From contig JAJZQG010000029.1 of the NCBI GenBank assembly GCA_021847645.1, forward strand, positions 1-49,112: a stretch of DNA of 49,112 nt, in the 5' to 3' direction. The translations under genes were made by a program, and so were the position numbers. Source of the DNA: Myxococcales bacterium. GTDB taxonomy: Bacteria; Myxococcota_A; Polyangia; Polyangiales; Polyangiaceae. Of this stretch, positions 8,464-18,049 are shown in pieces (position 1 is the first letter of the stretch; each line of letters begins with the position of its first letter). The notes under the pieces are model-generated. The model saw nothing but the letters and a program-made list of their open reading frames with translations, was not told where the DNA came from and did not search any database.

Positions 8464-8937
8464 TCAATGAACCGCGCCCGGAGCCACCTCGCAGGTTGTC
8501 GGCACGGCCATCGAGACCGAGGAGTTGTCCTGCCGGTCGATGACGAGCAACACGAACGCGAACGGCGGCCGGAGCCGCACGTAGTCGGCAATCTCCGGCA
8601 TCACCAACTCGATGAACTCCGTAGCCCGGTCCTTGACGGCAACGTCAAGAACGACGGGGCGGCGTTGCTCTTCTTCGGCAGCCCGGAGTTCTTCCCGGAC
8701 CTCGTCGATGGACATGAGCATCCCGGCGAGAGCCTTGCCCATATCGGCCTCGATGTCGGCGATGACGACGATGATGGGGTCGGCCAGCGTGACCTGCTGA
8801 TCCACGAGGACGGCGGCAAGGAGCCGTCCCGTGCGGTCCCGCTCTTGATCCACGAGCTGTTGCGCCCCCGGCGGGAGCTGGGAGAGATAGCCCCCGGAGG
8901 TCCAACCTGGAGGGGGCTTCCGGTCAGCGGAGGCCAT
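8464..8937 (-). CDS. hypothetical protein (157 aa)
   Basis: The ATG at 8937 overlaps the stop of the upstream DUF932-like gene as TGATG, which fixes the start. It has a Pro/Gly-rich beginning, a helical core (DIEADMGKALAGMLMSIDE) with charged helices following, and a hydrophobic stretch near residues 125-140. No family recognised. Last gene of a three-gene minus-strand operon in the element. Confidence 0.6.
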   Translation of the reverse strand: MASADRKPPPGWTSGGYLSQLPPGAQQLVDQERDRTGRLLAAVLVDQQVTLADPIIVVIADIEADMGKALAGMLMSIDEVREELRAAEEEQRRPVVLDVAVKDRATEFIELVMPEIADYVRLRPPFAFVLLVIDRQDNSSVSMAVPTTCEVAPGAVH

Positions 8938-9911
8938 CACGACACGGCCCCCGCCGACATCAAGTACCGCGACGCCGCTTGCTGCAAGGACAAGCCCTCT
9001 TCGGGCGTCACCCATTGGGCCGCGAGGGTGAGCGACTCCGCAATGCCGTAACGGGAAGGATGGGGCTCGTACTGGTAGGCCCGGAGAACATGGGCCGCCA
9101 GCCTCATCGGGATGTTGGCGGCCTTCAGGGCTTGGCGCACTTCATGGGCCACGTCGGCGATGGCGATCTCCCCGGCGGACTCCAGGACGCGGGCACCACG
9201 GTGAATGCGATCCCCAATCCCGTAGAGCTTGTCAGCGAGCGCCTGGGGAAGCTCACCGGGACGGAGACCCCTGTGCCGACGAGCAAACAGAACCGCGTCG
9301 CCTACGGGAAGCACAGGTCCATTGAGGCACGCGATACGAAGAAGACTCGCAGCCACGAGCAGACTCGCGAAGCCCACGTCGCTGTTCCTGATCGTCAGGG
9401 TTCCGAAGACCTCTCCGACTTGCCCCGGCCCACCGAGCTTGAACCGCTCGCCGACTTGCACGACCCAGGTCGTGCTCATGTCGGTGACGTAGCTTCGGAC
9501 GACGGGGAGATCCCCAACCGAGCCCAGGGCGTGATGGAGCGCGACGCAGACGGTGGAGTCGAGGACGGGGGAATAGCTCCGAGAAACGAAGGCTCGAAGC
9601 AACGGCCGGTCTTGGCCCTGTTCTCGGCCGAGGCGAAGGCGGACGTTCCTGCCCGAAGCGCGGAACCGCTTGGTGATCTCGACGGGCCTCTCTGTGGGCA
9701 GGACCGTCTCGAACCACCGCTCGCGGTACCCGAACATGTGGGCGAGCTGCGTCGAGGCCCACTTGGTCATCACGGTGTTGCCCAGGCCGGGGACGACGAC
9801 GGAGCCGTCGTGGGCCATGGCGAGGTCGTGCATCGGGACCACAACGTCGGGCAGATGACGCGATTCACGCTCCTCGAAGTCGGCGGCGAGGGTGAGCAGG
9901 GAGGTGGTCAT
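8937..9911 (-). CDS. DUF932-like phage/plasmid protein
   Basis: A 324-residue protein resembling DUF932, a family frequent in plasmids, phages and integrative elements. Supporting pieces are LRAFVSRSYSPVLDS (the RAFLSDRYxxLDN-like block) and LTIRNSDVGFASL (the NSEVG-like block), followed by a C-NG turn (RIACLNGPV). The start ATG overlaps the preceding gene's stop as ATGA (9908-9911). Role unknown; DUF932 genes often sit near mobile-element maintenance genes, in keeping with this location. Confidence 0.6.
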   Translation of the reverse strand: MTTSLLTLAADFEERESRHLPDVVVPMHDLAMAHDGSVVVPGLGNTVMTKWASTQLAHMFGYRERWFETVLPTERPVEITKRFRASGRNVRLRLGREQGQDRPLLRAFVSRSYSPVLDSTVCVALHHALGSVGDLPVVRSYVTDMSTTWVVQVGERFKLGGPGQVGEVFGTLTIRNSDVGFASLLVAASLLRIACLNGPVLPVGDAVLFARRHRGLRPGELPQALADKLYGIGDRIHRGARVLESAGEIAIADVAHEVRQALKAANIPMRLAAHVLRAYQYEPHPSRYGIAESLTLAAQWVTPEEGLSLQQAASRYLMSAGAVS

Positions 9912-10129
9912 GACGCCACCTCCGTGACCGCATCGGCGGGAGCCATCACGTCGGCCAATTCTGCCGGGAGGTCAGCGACAGCGGCTGCCACCACGTCGGT
10001 GACGAACGCGGACATGGTGAGGTCTCGGCTGGCGCACCAGAGCCGCATCCTGCGGAACAGCGGCTCGGGAAACGCCAGGGTGACCGGACGGCTTGCTGTG
10101 GACGGCTTCGTGGGGTCGGTGGTCTTCAT
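9908..10129 (-). CDS. small ribbon-helix-helix-like protein (73 aa)
   Basis: The ATG at 10129 gives a 73-residue protein with a strand (RPVTLAFPEPLF) followed by two helices (RRMRLWCASRDLTMSAFVTDV), the layout of ribbon-helix-helix DNA-binding proteins. A longer form to 10228 is possible but begins with low-complexity sequence. It heads the operon that continues into the DUF932-like gene by a 4-nt overlap, so it may autoregulate that operon. Confidence 0.5.
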   Translation of the reverse strand: MKTTDPTKPSTASRPVTLAFPEPLFRRMRLWCASRDLTMSAFVTDVVAAAVADLPAELADVMAPADAVTEVAS

Positions 10130-10196
10130 GCCGGTACTACAAGCCGGGCAGGCCGCCGATCTACTAGACCCCGACGAAACGTAGACTCGCGGTTGA

Positions 10197-10883
10197 TTGC
10201 GAGGGGATCGGGATTGTAGTCCGGGCATGGCCCAGCCCTACGAAGTCCCCCGGTCTGATCCCGCCGCCCTTGAACATGGGTGCGATGGACTCCGACAAAT
10301 CGTCGCGAGGGGATCAGAAATCGACATTGGGCACCCCCAGAATCTTGATGTCTCCGGTGTAGCAGCTCCCCAGGAAGGCCCGATTGAGAGCGGCCGGGAG
10401 ATGCAGATGGAGATGGATCAGATTGGCGTGTGCGATGTCGGGATTCCCGACGAGCCCCCGCCCGAAAGCGCTGGCGAGGGCAAGGACGATCCTGGACCCC
10501 AGTGGCTGCGCGTGTTGCTCTGGCGGACCTCCGAGCCCCGCGAAGAAGTATGGGTCACCTGTCAGGCCGAGGAACAGCCCCCAAGCGCACTGGATGTTCG
10601 CGTCTCGCGGAAGCCAAAGGCTGGAGAGCAGAGGATTCACGTCCGGCGTGCTCGCGGTTTCGGCCTCGATGTCCCTCTCACCAACATCGACGAGCTGTCG
10701 TACTTGCTCACAATCGAGGAGGTCGCACGCCTCTTTCGCACCACAGTGGGGGCGATCTACGCCATGGCAGAGCGGGGCCAGATTCCGGGTGTCGTCAGGC
10801 AAACTCGCAAGCTGCTGTTCCACCGCGACCGGCTCAAGAAGGAGCTTGACCGGGTCGCCAACGGGAAAGGGAGGCAGCCATGA
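10197..10883 (+). CDS. HTH_17/excisionase-like protein, N-terminus uncertain
   Basis: The last 60 residues are a MerR/excisionase-type helix-turn-helix (LLTIEEVARLFRTTVGAIYA, then an ERGQIPG wing and KLLFHRDRL), the usual recombination directionality factor or regulator beside phage-type integrases. The upstream 165 codons are open but have a poor composition and no family match; the true start may be an alternative codon near 10690. The stop overlaps the integrase ATG as ATGA (10880-10883), a strong sign that the two are translated together. An antisense frame over 10314-10823 is equally open and looks protein-like. Confidence 0.6.
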   Translation: MRGDRDCSPGMAQPYEVPRSDPAALEHGCDGLRQIVARGSEIDIGHPQNLDVSGVAAPQEGPIESGREMQMEMDQIGVCDVGIPDEPPPESAGEGKDDPGPQWLRVLLWRTSEPREEVWVTCQAEEQPPSALDVRVSRKPKAGEQRIHVRRARGFGLDVPLTNIDELSYLLTIEEVARLFRTTVGAIYAMAERGQIPGVVRQTRKLLFHRDRLKKELDRVANGKGRQP

Positions 10884-12082
10884 GTGTTGTCGTACGACCC
10901 TGGACCAAGCACGGCAAGAAGGGTTGGGAGGTGGATATTCGTTTCCGTTGGCCTGATGGAGCGAGGTATCGGGAGCGCATCAAGGCCCCCGTGGCTTCCG
11001 AGTCCGCAGCCACTCGTTGGGGTCAGCAGCGGGAGGCGAGCTTGATGAGCGCAGGCAAGGAGGCGGTCGAGACCAAGACCCACTCCACGTCGCTCCCCGC
11101 GTCCACCCCGCCGGAGAACCCGATTCCCACGGTTGCTGACTTCGCGCCCAGGTTCATTCGGGGCTACGCGAAGGCCAGCCAGCACAAGCAGTCGGGCATC
11201 GATGCCAAGGAAAGCATCTTGGCCCACCACATCATCCCCCAACTCGGTCACAAGCGCCTGAACGAGATTGCCAACGAGGACATCGCGCAGCTCAAAGCCG
11301 TGTTCGCTGATGGCGTTCCGGATGGCGCGGGGGGATTCAGGGTCAAGCCCACGGACAAGATCAAGACCATCAACAACAGGTTGACGGTGCTCGGGAAGCT
11401 GCTTCGGGTTGCGGTCGAGTGGAACGTGATCCCCATGATGCCTTGCACCTTGAAACTGCTGAAGGTGCCCGAGCAAGAGCTACCGTTCTACGAACAGGAG
11501 ATCTACGAGAGGCTCATTGCCGCTGCTGCCAAGGTTGACCCTCGCGCCTTGGCGGTTGTGCTGCTCGGCGGTGATGCCGGGCTGCGACGGGGAGAGATCA
11601 TTGGGATCTTCCTTTCTGACCTGGACTTCAAGCGCCACCAACTCGTTGTCCAGCGCAGCTCGTACAACGGCAAGCTCGGCCCGACCAAGAGCGGCAAGAC
11701 GCGCACGATCCCGATGACCAAGGCTTTGGAGGCCGCCCTCAAGGATCTTCGCCACCTTCGCGGCGAGCGGGTCATCTACCGGGACGACGGTTCACCGCTC
11801 ACCCCGAAGAAGATCCGGATGTGGATTGAGAGGGTCGAGCGGCGTGCTGGTTTGCCGGTCACCGGGGCCGTCCACATCCTTCGGCACACGTTCTGCTCGC
11901 ATCTCGCGATGAAGGGCGCTCCCGCCCGTGTCATTCAGGATCTCGCCGGGCATCGTGACCTGACGACGACGCTTCGGTACATGCACCTTGCCAAGGGGGC
12001 GAAGCACGCAGCCATAGAGCTTCTGGACAAGGCCCGCGAAGAAGGAACGACAGTCGATGCGAACGCAACATCGACCACCTGA
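10880..12082 (+). CDS. tyrosine recombinase / phage-type integrase
   Basis: A 400-residue integrase. An N-terminal arm-binding-like region (1-80) is followed by a SAM-like core-binding domain (85-185) and the catalytic domain. All six active-site positions are visible: R236 (GLRRGE), K273 (SGKTRTIPM), H332 and R335 (HILRHTF), H358 (AGHRD) and Y367 (LRYMHL). It is therefore expected to be active. It lies 82 nt from the 3' end of ssrA, the classic arrangement for an element that uses tmRNA as its attachment site. Coupled to the upstream HTH gene. Confidence 0.93.
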   Translation: MSVVVRPWTKHGKKGWEVDIRFRWPDGARYRERIKAPVASESAATRWGQQREASLMSAGKEAVETKTHSTSLPASTPPENPIPTVADFAPRFIRGYAKASQHKQSGIDAKESILAHHIIPQLGHKRLNEIANEDIAQLKAVFADGVPDGAGGFRVKPTDKIKTINNRLTVLGKLLRVAVEWNVIPMMPCTLKLLKVPEQELPFYEQEIYERLIAAAAKVDPRALAVVLLGGDAGLRRGEIIGIFLSDLDFKRHQLVVQRSSYNGKLGPTKSGKTRTIPMTKALEAALKDLRHLRGERVIYRDDGSPLTPKKIRMWIERVERRAGLPVTGAVHILRHTFCSHLAMKGAPARVIQDLAGHRDLTTTLRYMHLAKGAKHAAIELLDKAREEGTTVDANATSTT

Positions 12083-12518
<436 letters not shown>

Positions 12519-12571
12519 GAACGAGGAACGCCGTCAATGTAGCCGCCGCCCCGCCAGAGTCAACCGCCGCA

Positions 12572-12612
12572 CCCTTTGCCTTTTGACCTTTGACCTTTGC
12601 CTTTTGCCTTCC
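12572..12612. repeat. short pyrimidine-rich tandem repeat
   Basis: About six imperfect copies of a 7-8 nt unit (TTTGCCT or TTTGACC) lie just upstream of the potassium-channel gene. This is a polypyrimidine tract on the plus strand; it may vary in length between strains. No function is evident. Confidence 0.6.
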
Positions 12613-12625
12613 CTACTCTTCGGCC

Positions 12626-13702
12626 GTGGAAAGCGGCGTCCGCAGAATCGTCATCGCCTTCGCCATCCTCCTGGGCGTCGTCGGCCTGGCCTCCATCGGC
12701 TTCACCGTCCTCGGCCACGGCACCTGGTCCTTCGAAGAAGCCGTCTACTTCGCCCTCATCACCGTCTCCACCGTCGGCTACGCCGAGATGCACGACGTCG
12801 GCGCCGTCAAGGGTGCCCGCGTCCTCACCGGCCTGCTCATCATCTTCGGGTCCGGCGCCCTCGTCTACTTCCAGTCCAACATCACCGCCACGCTCGTCGA
12901 GGGCCGCCTCGGCCACGCCCTGCGGAGAAAGCGCATGTTCAACAAGATCAAGGCCCTGCGCGACCACGTCATCATCGCAGGCGTCGGCTCGACCGGAAAA
13001 CACGTCGTCGAGGAGCTCTTCGCCATCCAAAAGCAGTTCGTCGCCATCGACTCGGACCTCGAAAAGCTCGAACGCATCAGCCAGGAGGTCTGCGGCGGCA
13101 ACATGCTTTACGTGCACGCCGACGCCACCCACGACCAGACCCTGATCGACTGCAACATCGAGCACGCCGGCGGCGTGATCGCCGCCCTGCCCACCGATCG
13201 CGAGAACCTGTACGTCACCCTGTCCGCGCGCAACCTCAACGACCGCGCACGGATCGTCGCCAAGGTCATCGAGGCCGAGGCCGCCCGCAAGATGATCATC
13301 GCCGGCGCGGACGCCACGGTCAGCCCCAACATCATCGGCGGCCAGCGTCTGGCCTCCGAGCTGGTGCGCCCTGAGGTCATGCAGTTTCTCGACCAGATGG
13401 TGCGCGACAAGGACCGCAACCTGCGGCTCGAAGAGCTCCCCGTCCCGGCCGATTCCTCGTTCGCCGGCCTGTCGCTGCGCCAGGCGCCCTTCCGAAGCGC
13501 TGCCAACGTGCTGGTCATCGCCGTGCGCGACGCCCAAGGCACCTTCATCTACAACCCGGGTCCGGACTTCGTGCTCACCGCGGGCGTCGTGCTCATCGTG
13601 CTGGGCGAAACCCCCGACATCCGCCAGCTGCGCGAGCTGGTGCGCAAGAGCTCCCAGCTCGCCATGTCCGAGCCTCCCCCGCGCGACACGCGCCTTCCCT
13701 GA
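12626..13702 (+). CDS. two-TM potassium channel with RCK (TrkA-N/TrkA-C) domains
   Basis: Probable GTG start at 12626 gives 358 residues. TM1 is at 8-28, the pore helix and selectivity filter at 38-52 (TVSTVGY), and TM2 at 66-88. A TrkA-N nucleotide-binding domain starts at about 112 (IIAGVGSTGKHV, Rossmann glycines) and a TrkA-C domain follows at about 255-340. This is the Kch/MthK-like layout of a ligand-gated K+ channel in the inner membrane. The upstream in-frame ATG at 12590 lies in the pyrimidine repeat and is unlikely. The gene is convergent with the PDZ protein gene, 20 nt apart. Confidence 0.9.
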   Translation: MESGVRRIVIAFAILLGVVGLASIGFTVLGHGTWSFEEAVYFALITVSTVGYAEMHDVGAVKGARVLTGLLIIFGSGALVYFQSNITATLVEGRLGHALRRKRMFNKIKALRDHVIIAGVGSTGKHVVEELFAIQKQFVAIDSDLEKLERISQEVCGGNMLYVHADATHDQTLIDCNIEHAGGVIAALPTDRENLYVTLSARNLNDRARIVAKVIEAEAARKMIIAGADATVSPNIIGGQRLASELVRPEVMQFLDQMVRDKDRNLRLEELPVPADSSFAGLSLRQAPFRSAANVLVIAVRDAQGTFIYNPGPDFVLTAGVVLIVLGETPDIRQLRELVRKSSQLAMSEPPPRDTRLP

Positions 13703-13722
13703 CCGCCCGACGCGCCCCTCGC

Positions 13723-16659
13723 TCACTTTCGCAGCTTTTCCCGCGCAACCCGCAGCTTCAGCACCTCGCCGCCGCGCTGCACCTCCAGCAGCACCTCGTG
13801 GCGCTCCGGTCCCGTGAGCCTGCGCTGGGCATCCAGCACGGACGACGGCGTCACGCCGTCGATGCGCACGATCAGGTCGCCGGTCATCACGCCCGCGCGC
13901 TCGGCCCCGCTTCCGGGCACCACCGAGGCCACCAGCACCCCGGCCGACGTCCCCGCCGAGGCTGCCCGCAGCGTGATCGGCACGCCCGCCGTGATCGCCG
14001 GGCCGGAGGACTCATCGCGCTTTTCGATTTCGATCCGCACCCGCGTGGTCGTTCGCTCCTCTCGCACGGCGATCTTCTCTTCTTTGCCCCGGCCGATGCC
14101 CGGGGCATACGCCTCGAGCGTCACGTCGCCCTCCGGAAGTCCGTGTAGCGTGAACTGCCCCTTGTCGTCCGTGAGCACCACGCCCGGGGGCAGCGGTCCG
14201 ATCGGCAGGTACTCGGGCGCCTCGTCCTTGGCGACGCGCGCGCCCGCGACCGGATCGCCCCGGTCGTCCACGACCTCGCCCTCGACCGCGCCCGCACGCT
14301 GCAGGTCGATGTCCTCGAGGTCCACCACGCGCATCGCGTCGGCGTCCTTCGGAACCTGCAGCGTCTTCTCCACGGCCACGTAGTCGTCGTCGTCCACACG
14401 CACCCGCAGCGGCCCGGGCTCCAGGTCCGCGAGCTCGTATTCGCCCTTCGCATTGGTCTTGAGGCGCTGGATTCCGGTCTCGAGGAACACGCTGACCTGC
14501 GCCCCCTCCACTCGATCTCGCCCGTCGCGCGAGGTGATCGTTCCACGCGCGCGCAGTCCCTGCCGCAGCTCGATCGTCACCTGCGCCGGCGCGCTGTCGA
14601 ACGTCTTGATCGTGGTCGCGTAGCCCGGCGCACTCACCTCCATGCGCAGCGGGATGCCCGACGCGTCCTCGATCTTCGCGCTTCCGTCGGCTTTGCTGAA
14701 CGAGGTCCTGCGCAGGGTCACGTCGGCGGCGAGCGAGATGGCGGTGACCTGGGCGGTTTCGATCGGGTAGCCGCGGTCGTCGTGGACCATCACGGCAATC
14801 GGGTCGCGTGCCCGCGGCAGCACGATCTCGAGTTCCTTGCGCTCGTCGGAGCCGACCTGCAGCTTGTCCTCGTAGGCGATGCGGTCGGGCTCCTCGGCCG
14901 GCGACGCCGTGATCACCAGGTCCTGGGCCACCGCGGCGAACGCAAAGGAGCCGTCGTCGGCCGTGATGGTCGTCCTGTCCGAGGAGCCGTCGCGGGCCGA
15001 GATTCGCACGAAGGCGCCGGGCACGGGGTAGCGCCTGTCGTCGAGCACGACGCCCTCGATGGTGCCGCCGCTGACGAGCACCACATGGAGGCGAGCCTCG
15101 CCGCCAGGGCCCAGTGTCACAGCTTCGGAGACCGTCTCCACGTACGCGGGATGGCGCACGATCACGCCGACCCGTCCGGGCGGGATCGGTCCGATGGAGA
15201 ACTCGCCGTTGCCGTCGGTCACCCAAGGTGCGGCGCCCGAGGCGGCGATCGACAGGCCGGAGCTTTCGCCGTGAGGGATCGGGGGAATGGGGCCGGGCAT
15301 CACGCCGAGCTCGCCCATGGGGATGAGGGCGGGCGGGCCGGGCAGCGCCCAGGCGAAGTGAGTTTGGCGGAAGGCCAGCGTTTCGGGCGTCTCGGAGATG
15401 GGCTGGCCCGACAGGTCGGTGCCCACCACCTCGAGCGTGGCGCCGGGCACGGGAAAACCGCGGTTGTCGACCACGTCGCCGACGAGTCGTCCGGCCCGGA
15501 CCATGGGGATGCGCGTCGAGGTCTCGTTGGCGGCCACGAGAACCGCGCCCGGGCTGACGTATCCTTCCGCGCGCGCAGAGGCTGTCAGGTCCACGGCCGA
15601 AAACGGTCCGAGCACCACGGTCCCGTCCGGTCCGGTCCGGCCTTGCTTGGGAAACGAGGACACGCCACCTTCGGCCAGCACCACGTCGGCATTGGGCACG
15701 CTTGGCGCGTTTTCTCCCGTGCCCGCTACGACTTGCACCCGCACCTGCCGTCCCTCGACCAGCGTCAGCAGCACCTTGGTCTGCTCGCCGTTCTTGACGA
15801 CCACGCCGGACGTTACCTCCGAAATGAGGTCGTCCCGCACGGCGCGCAGATCGTAGGTGCCCGACGGCAGCGCCGCGATCGTGGAGCGGCCGAACGCGGT
15901 CGTCTGGGTCTGGCGCGCCGGCCAGAGGCTCGGGCTCGACAGGTACACGGTCGACAGCGGTGCCGGGGAACCGTCCGCGAGGATGACGCGCACCAGGATG
16001 GATCCCAGGCGGCGCATACCGACTTCGAAGGGCTCGGGCCCGGGCATCACGCCCGATCGGGAGAAGGACTCGTAGCCGTCGGCGGTGACCTCCACGCCGT
16101 AGGGCGGGGCGCACAGCCGACGCATCTCCACGCGTCCCTGATCGTCCGTCTCGCCCGCGAAGGGCAGCGGATCGCTGCAGCGCACCAGCACGCGTGCGCC
16201 GGCCAGATGCTGCTGGTCGTCGCCATGCACCACGATCGCGAGCTTGTGCTCGGCGCGTGCGACCATCTCGACGAGCCTGGGATTGGGCCCGACCACGAGC
16301 TGTGTGGAAGCGCGCGCGTGTCCGTCGGCATCGACCAGCACCCAGGACTCGCCCCGGGGCAGAGCCGTGAACGACGCTCGTCCCTGGTTGTCCGTGCTGG
16401 CGTAGCCGGCGAGGTAGGCCCTGCGGTCGCGAATCCACAGCACGGTGACGCGTGCGCCGGGCACGGCCACGCGGGATGCGTCGCGCACGTCGACTGTCAG
16501 CTTGCCGTCGCGCTCGTGGATCGAGTCCGGCACCGGCGGTGCGATCACCTCCTGGACGACCAGGTGCACGAAGGCGGTGTCGGACAGGGACGCGGCGAAC
16601 AGCAGGCACACGATCGCCGCCAGGACGACAAGCGAGCGGTGCACCGTTCGAAGCTGCAC
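13723..16659 (-). CDS. carboxypeptidase-regulatory-repeat protein with C-terminal PDZ domain
   Basis: A 978-residue secreted or membrane-anchored protein with a GTG start. An N-terminal hydrophobic segment (about 9-27) is followed by seven or eight carboxypeptidase-regulatory-like beta-sandwich repeats, each with a variant of V-D-D-RG-PV-GA-V and often G-F-L-PG (for example VVDDRGDPVAGARV and VVDNRGFPVPGATL). The last 85 residues form a PDZ domain (GVLVASVVPGSGAERAGV, then GDLIVRIDG). Such long repeat proteins are frequent in myxobacteria; the PDZ domain suggests peptide binding in the periplasm, possibly linked to proteolysis. No protease domain is present. Confidence 0.8.
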   Translation of the reverse strand: MQLRTVHRSLVVLAAIVCLLFAASLSDTAFVHLVVQEVIAPPVPDSIHERDGKLTVDVRDASRVAVPGARVTVLWIRDRRAYLAGYASTDNQGRASFTALPRGESWVLVDADGHARASTQLVVGPNPRLVEMVARAEHKLAIVVHGDDQQHLAGARVLVRCSDPLPFAGETDDQGRVEMRRLCAPPYGVEVTADGYESFSRSGVMPGPEPFEVGMRRLGSILVRVILADGSPAPLSTVYLSSPSLWPARQTQTTAFGRSTIAALPSGTYDLRAVRDDLISEVTSGVVVKNGEQTKVLLTLVEGRQVRVQVVAGTGENAPSVPNADVVLAEGGVSSFPKQGRTGPDGTVVLGPFSAVDLTASARAEGYVSPGAVLVAANETSTRIPMVRAGRLVGDVVDNRGFPVPGATLEVVGTDLSGQPISETPETLAFRQTHFAWALPGPPALIPMGELGVMPGPIPPIPHGESSGLSIAASGAAPWVTDGNGEFSIGPIPPGRVGVIVRHPAYVETVSEAVTLGPGGEARLHVVLVSGGTIEGVVLDDRRYPVPGAFVRISARDGSSDRTTITADDGSFAFAAVAQDLVITASPAEEPDRIAYEDKLQVGSDERKELEIVLPRARDPIAVMVHDDRGYPIETAQVTAISLAADVTLRRTSFSKADGSAKIEDASGIPLRMEVSAPGYATTIKTFDSAPAQVTIELRQGLRARGTITSRDGRDRVEGAQVSVFLETGIQRLKTNAKGEYELADLEPGPLRVRVDDDDYVAVEKTLQVPKDADAMRVVDLEDIDLQRAGAVEGEVVDDRGDPVAGARVAKDEAPEYLPIGPLPPGVVLTDDKGQFTLHGLPEGDVTLEAYAPGIGRGKEEKIAVREERTTTRVRIEIEKRDESSGPAITAGVPITLRAASAGTSAGVLVASVVPGSGAERAGVMTGDLIVRIDGVTPSSVLDAQRRLTGPERHEVLLEVQRGGEVLKLRVAREKLRK

Positions 16660-16845
16660 GCAGCAACCATATCACTCCCGTCGCACCGGGCAGCGCGACG
16701 GCGTTGGCCTGACCCGAAAGCAGGCAAGGGCAGGGCAGGAGGACCGGCGAGGCCGATTGTGTTCGTCAACACGCCGGTGGGCCGCAAGCTTCCCGTGGCG
16801 CAGTCGGTCCTGCTTTCGCCTTTCGCCGTGCTACGCTCAGCAGCG

Positions 16846-18045
16846 ATGCCGTCGTTTGGGACGCTTGCTTTGGGCGCGTGCTGCTGCGTGGCGATCGTCG
16901 CGTGTGCGAGCTCCGACCGCCCGCCCGGCATCGAGAGCGGCCTTTCCGACGCCGGCGCGGGACCGGACGGCGCGGTCGTTTTCGACGCGCCCACGGGCGA
17001 CGCGCCCCCTCCGCCGCCGGATGCGTCGGGATACTGCGGCAATCAGTTCTTCCAGGTCGTGCAAGAGCCGCCGAACCTGTACTTCGTGATCGATCGGTCC
17101 GGCTCCATGACCGCCCTGGCCAAGCCGCCGTCGGGCACCACCAAGTACACGGCGGTTCGCAGCGCATGCGTCAATCTCGTTCGCCAGCTGGGCAGCCGTG
17201 CGAGCTTTGGCGCCGCGGTCTTCCCCGGATACCCGTATGTCGACGAGTGCAGCGCGGGCATCCAGGTGTTTCCCACGCAGCGCGGCGATGCTCCCGACAG
17301 CCTCGACGGCGGCACCGGGCCGGTGACCACGGCGTTCGCCGTCGCAACCAACGTCGTGCCGGTCGGCGGCACGCCCATCGCGGCGACGCTGACGACCCTG
17401 CTGCCCATCCTCTCCGCGCTTGCGGGCAAGACCGCGGTGGTGCTCGCTACCGACGGCGGCCCCAACTGCAACGCCGTCACGCCTTGCGACACCCAGGACT
17501 GCATCTGGAATATCGAGCAGGACACGCTTCCGAGCGGCCTGGTGTGCACCGCTGCGACCAACTGCTGCTCGCCGCTCCTTGCGAACGGCCCGGGCAACCG
17601 GGGCTGCCTGGACACGTCGCCCACCGTCGCGGCCGTGCAGAAGCTGCGGGACGCGGGCATCCGCACGTACGTGGTGGGCATCCCCGGAAGCGGGCTGTAC
17701 ACCGACCTGCTCGATCAGCTCGCCGTCGTGGGGGGAACCGCTCGCGCGCAGACCCCGCGCTACTACCGGGTCGACGACATCAGTATGCTGCAAGGCACCC
17801 TGTCGCAGATCGGCGACAAGGCGCTGATCACCTGCCAATTCCAGCTCGATCAGCCTCCGCCCGAGCCCAACCTGGTCAACGTCTACCTGGACGCGACCGT
17901 CGTGCCGTACGACGAGCAGAACGGCTGGTCGTGGACCAGCGACACGCAGCTCGAGCTTCACGGCCAGGCGTGCGACAAGCTGGAGAGCGGCGAGGTCGCG
18001 CAGGTGCAGGTCGTGGCGGGCTGCCCCACCCAGCAGCCGAGGTGA
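16846..18045 (+). CDS. von Willebrand factor A lipoprotein
   Basis: A 399-residue protein starting at ATG 16846. The signal peptide ends in a lipobox (IVAC, Cys 20) and is followed by a Gly/Asp/Pro-rich linker (25-62). The vWA domain spans about 75-330, with a complete MIDAS: DRSGSM (83-88), T in GGTP (175) and D in ATDGGP (203). Many Cys after 205 suggest disulfides. A metal-dependent ligand-binding or adhesion role at the cell surface is the usual inference. Divergent from the PDZ protein gene; only 4 nt separate its stop from the next gene's GTG. Confidence 0.8.
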   Translation: MPSFGTLALGACCCVAIVACASSDRPPGIESGLSDAGAGPDGAVVFDAPTGDAPPPPPDASGYCGNQFFQVVQEPPNLYFVIDRSGSMTALAKPPSGTTKYTAVRSACVNLVRQLGSRASFGAAVFPGYPYVDECSAGIQVFPTQRGDAPDSLDGGTGPVTTAFAVATNVVPVGGTPIAATLTTLLPILSALAGKTAVVLATDGGPNCNAVTPCDTQDCIWNIEQDTLPSGLVCTAATNCCSPLLANGPGNRGCLDTSPTVAAVQKLRDAGIRTYVVGIPGSGLYTDLLDQLAVVGGTARAQTPRYYRVDDISMLQGTLSQIGDKALITCQFQLDQPPPEPNLVNVYLDATVVPYDEQNGWSWTSDTQLELHGQACDKLESGEVAQVQVVAGCPTQQPR

Positions 18046-18049
18046 TTCG

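Noticed and set aside
14782..16845. An in-frame upstream extension of the vWA lipoprotein gene
   Set aside because: It lies antisense to the PDZ protein, and the signal peptide with lipobox starts at 16846.
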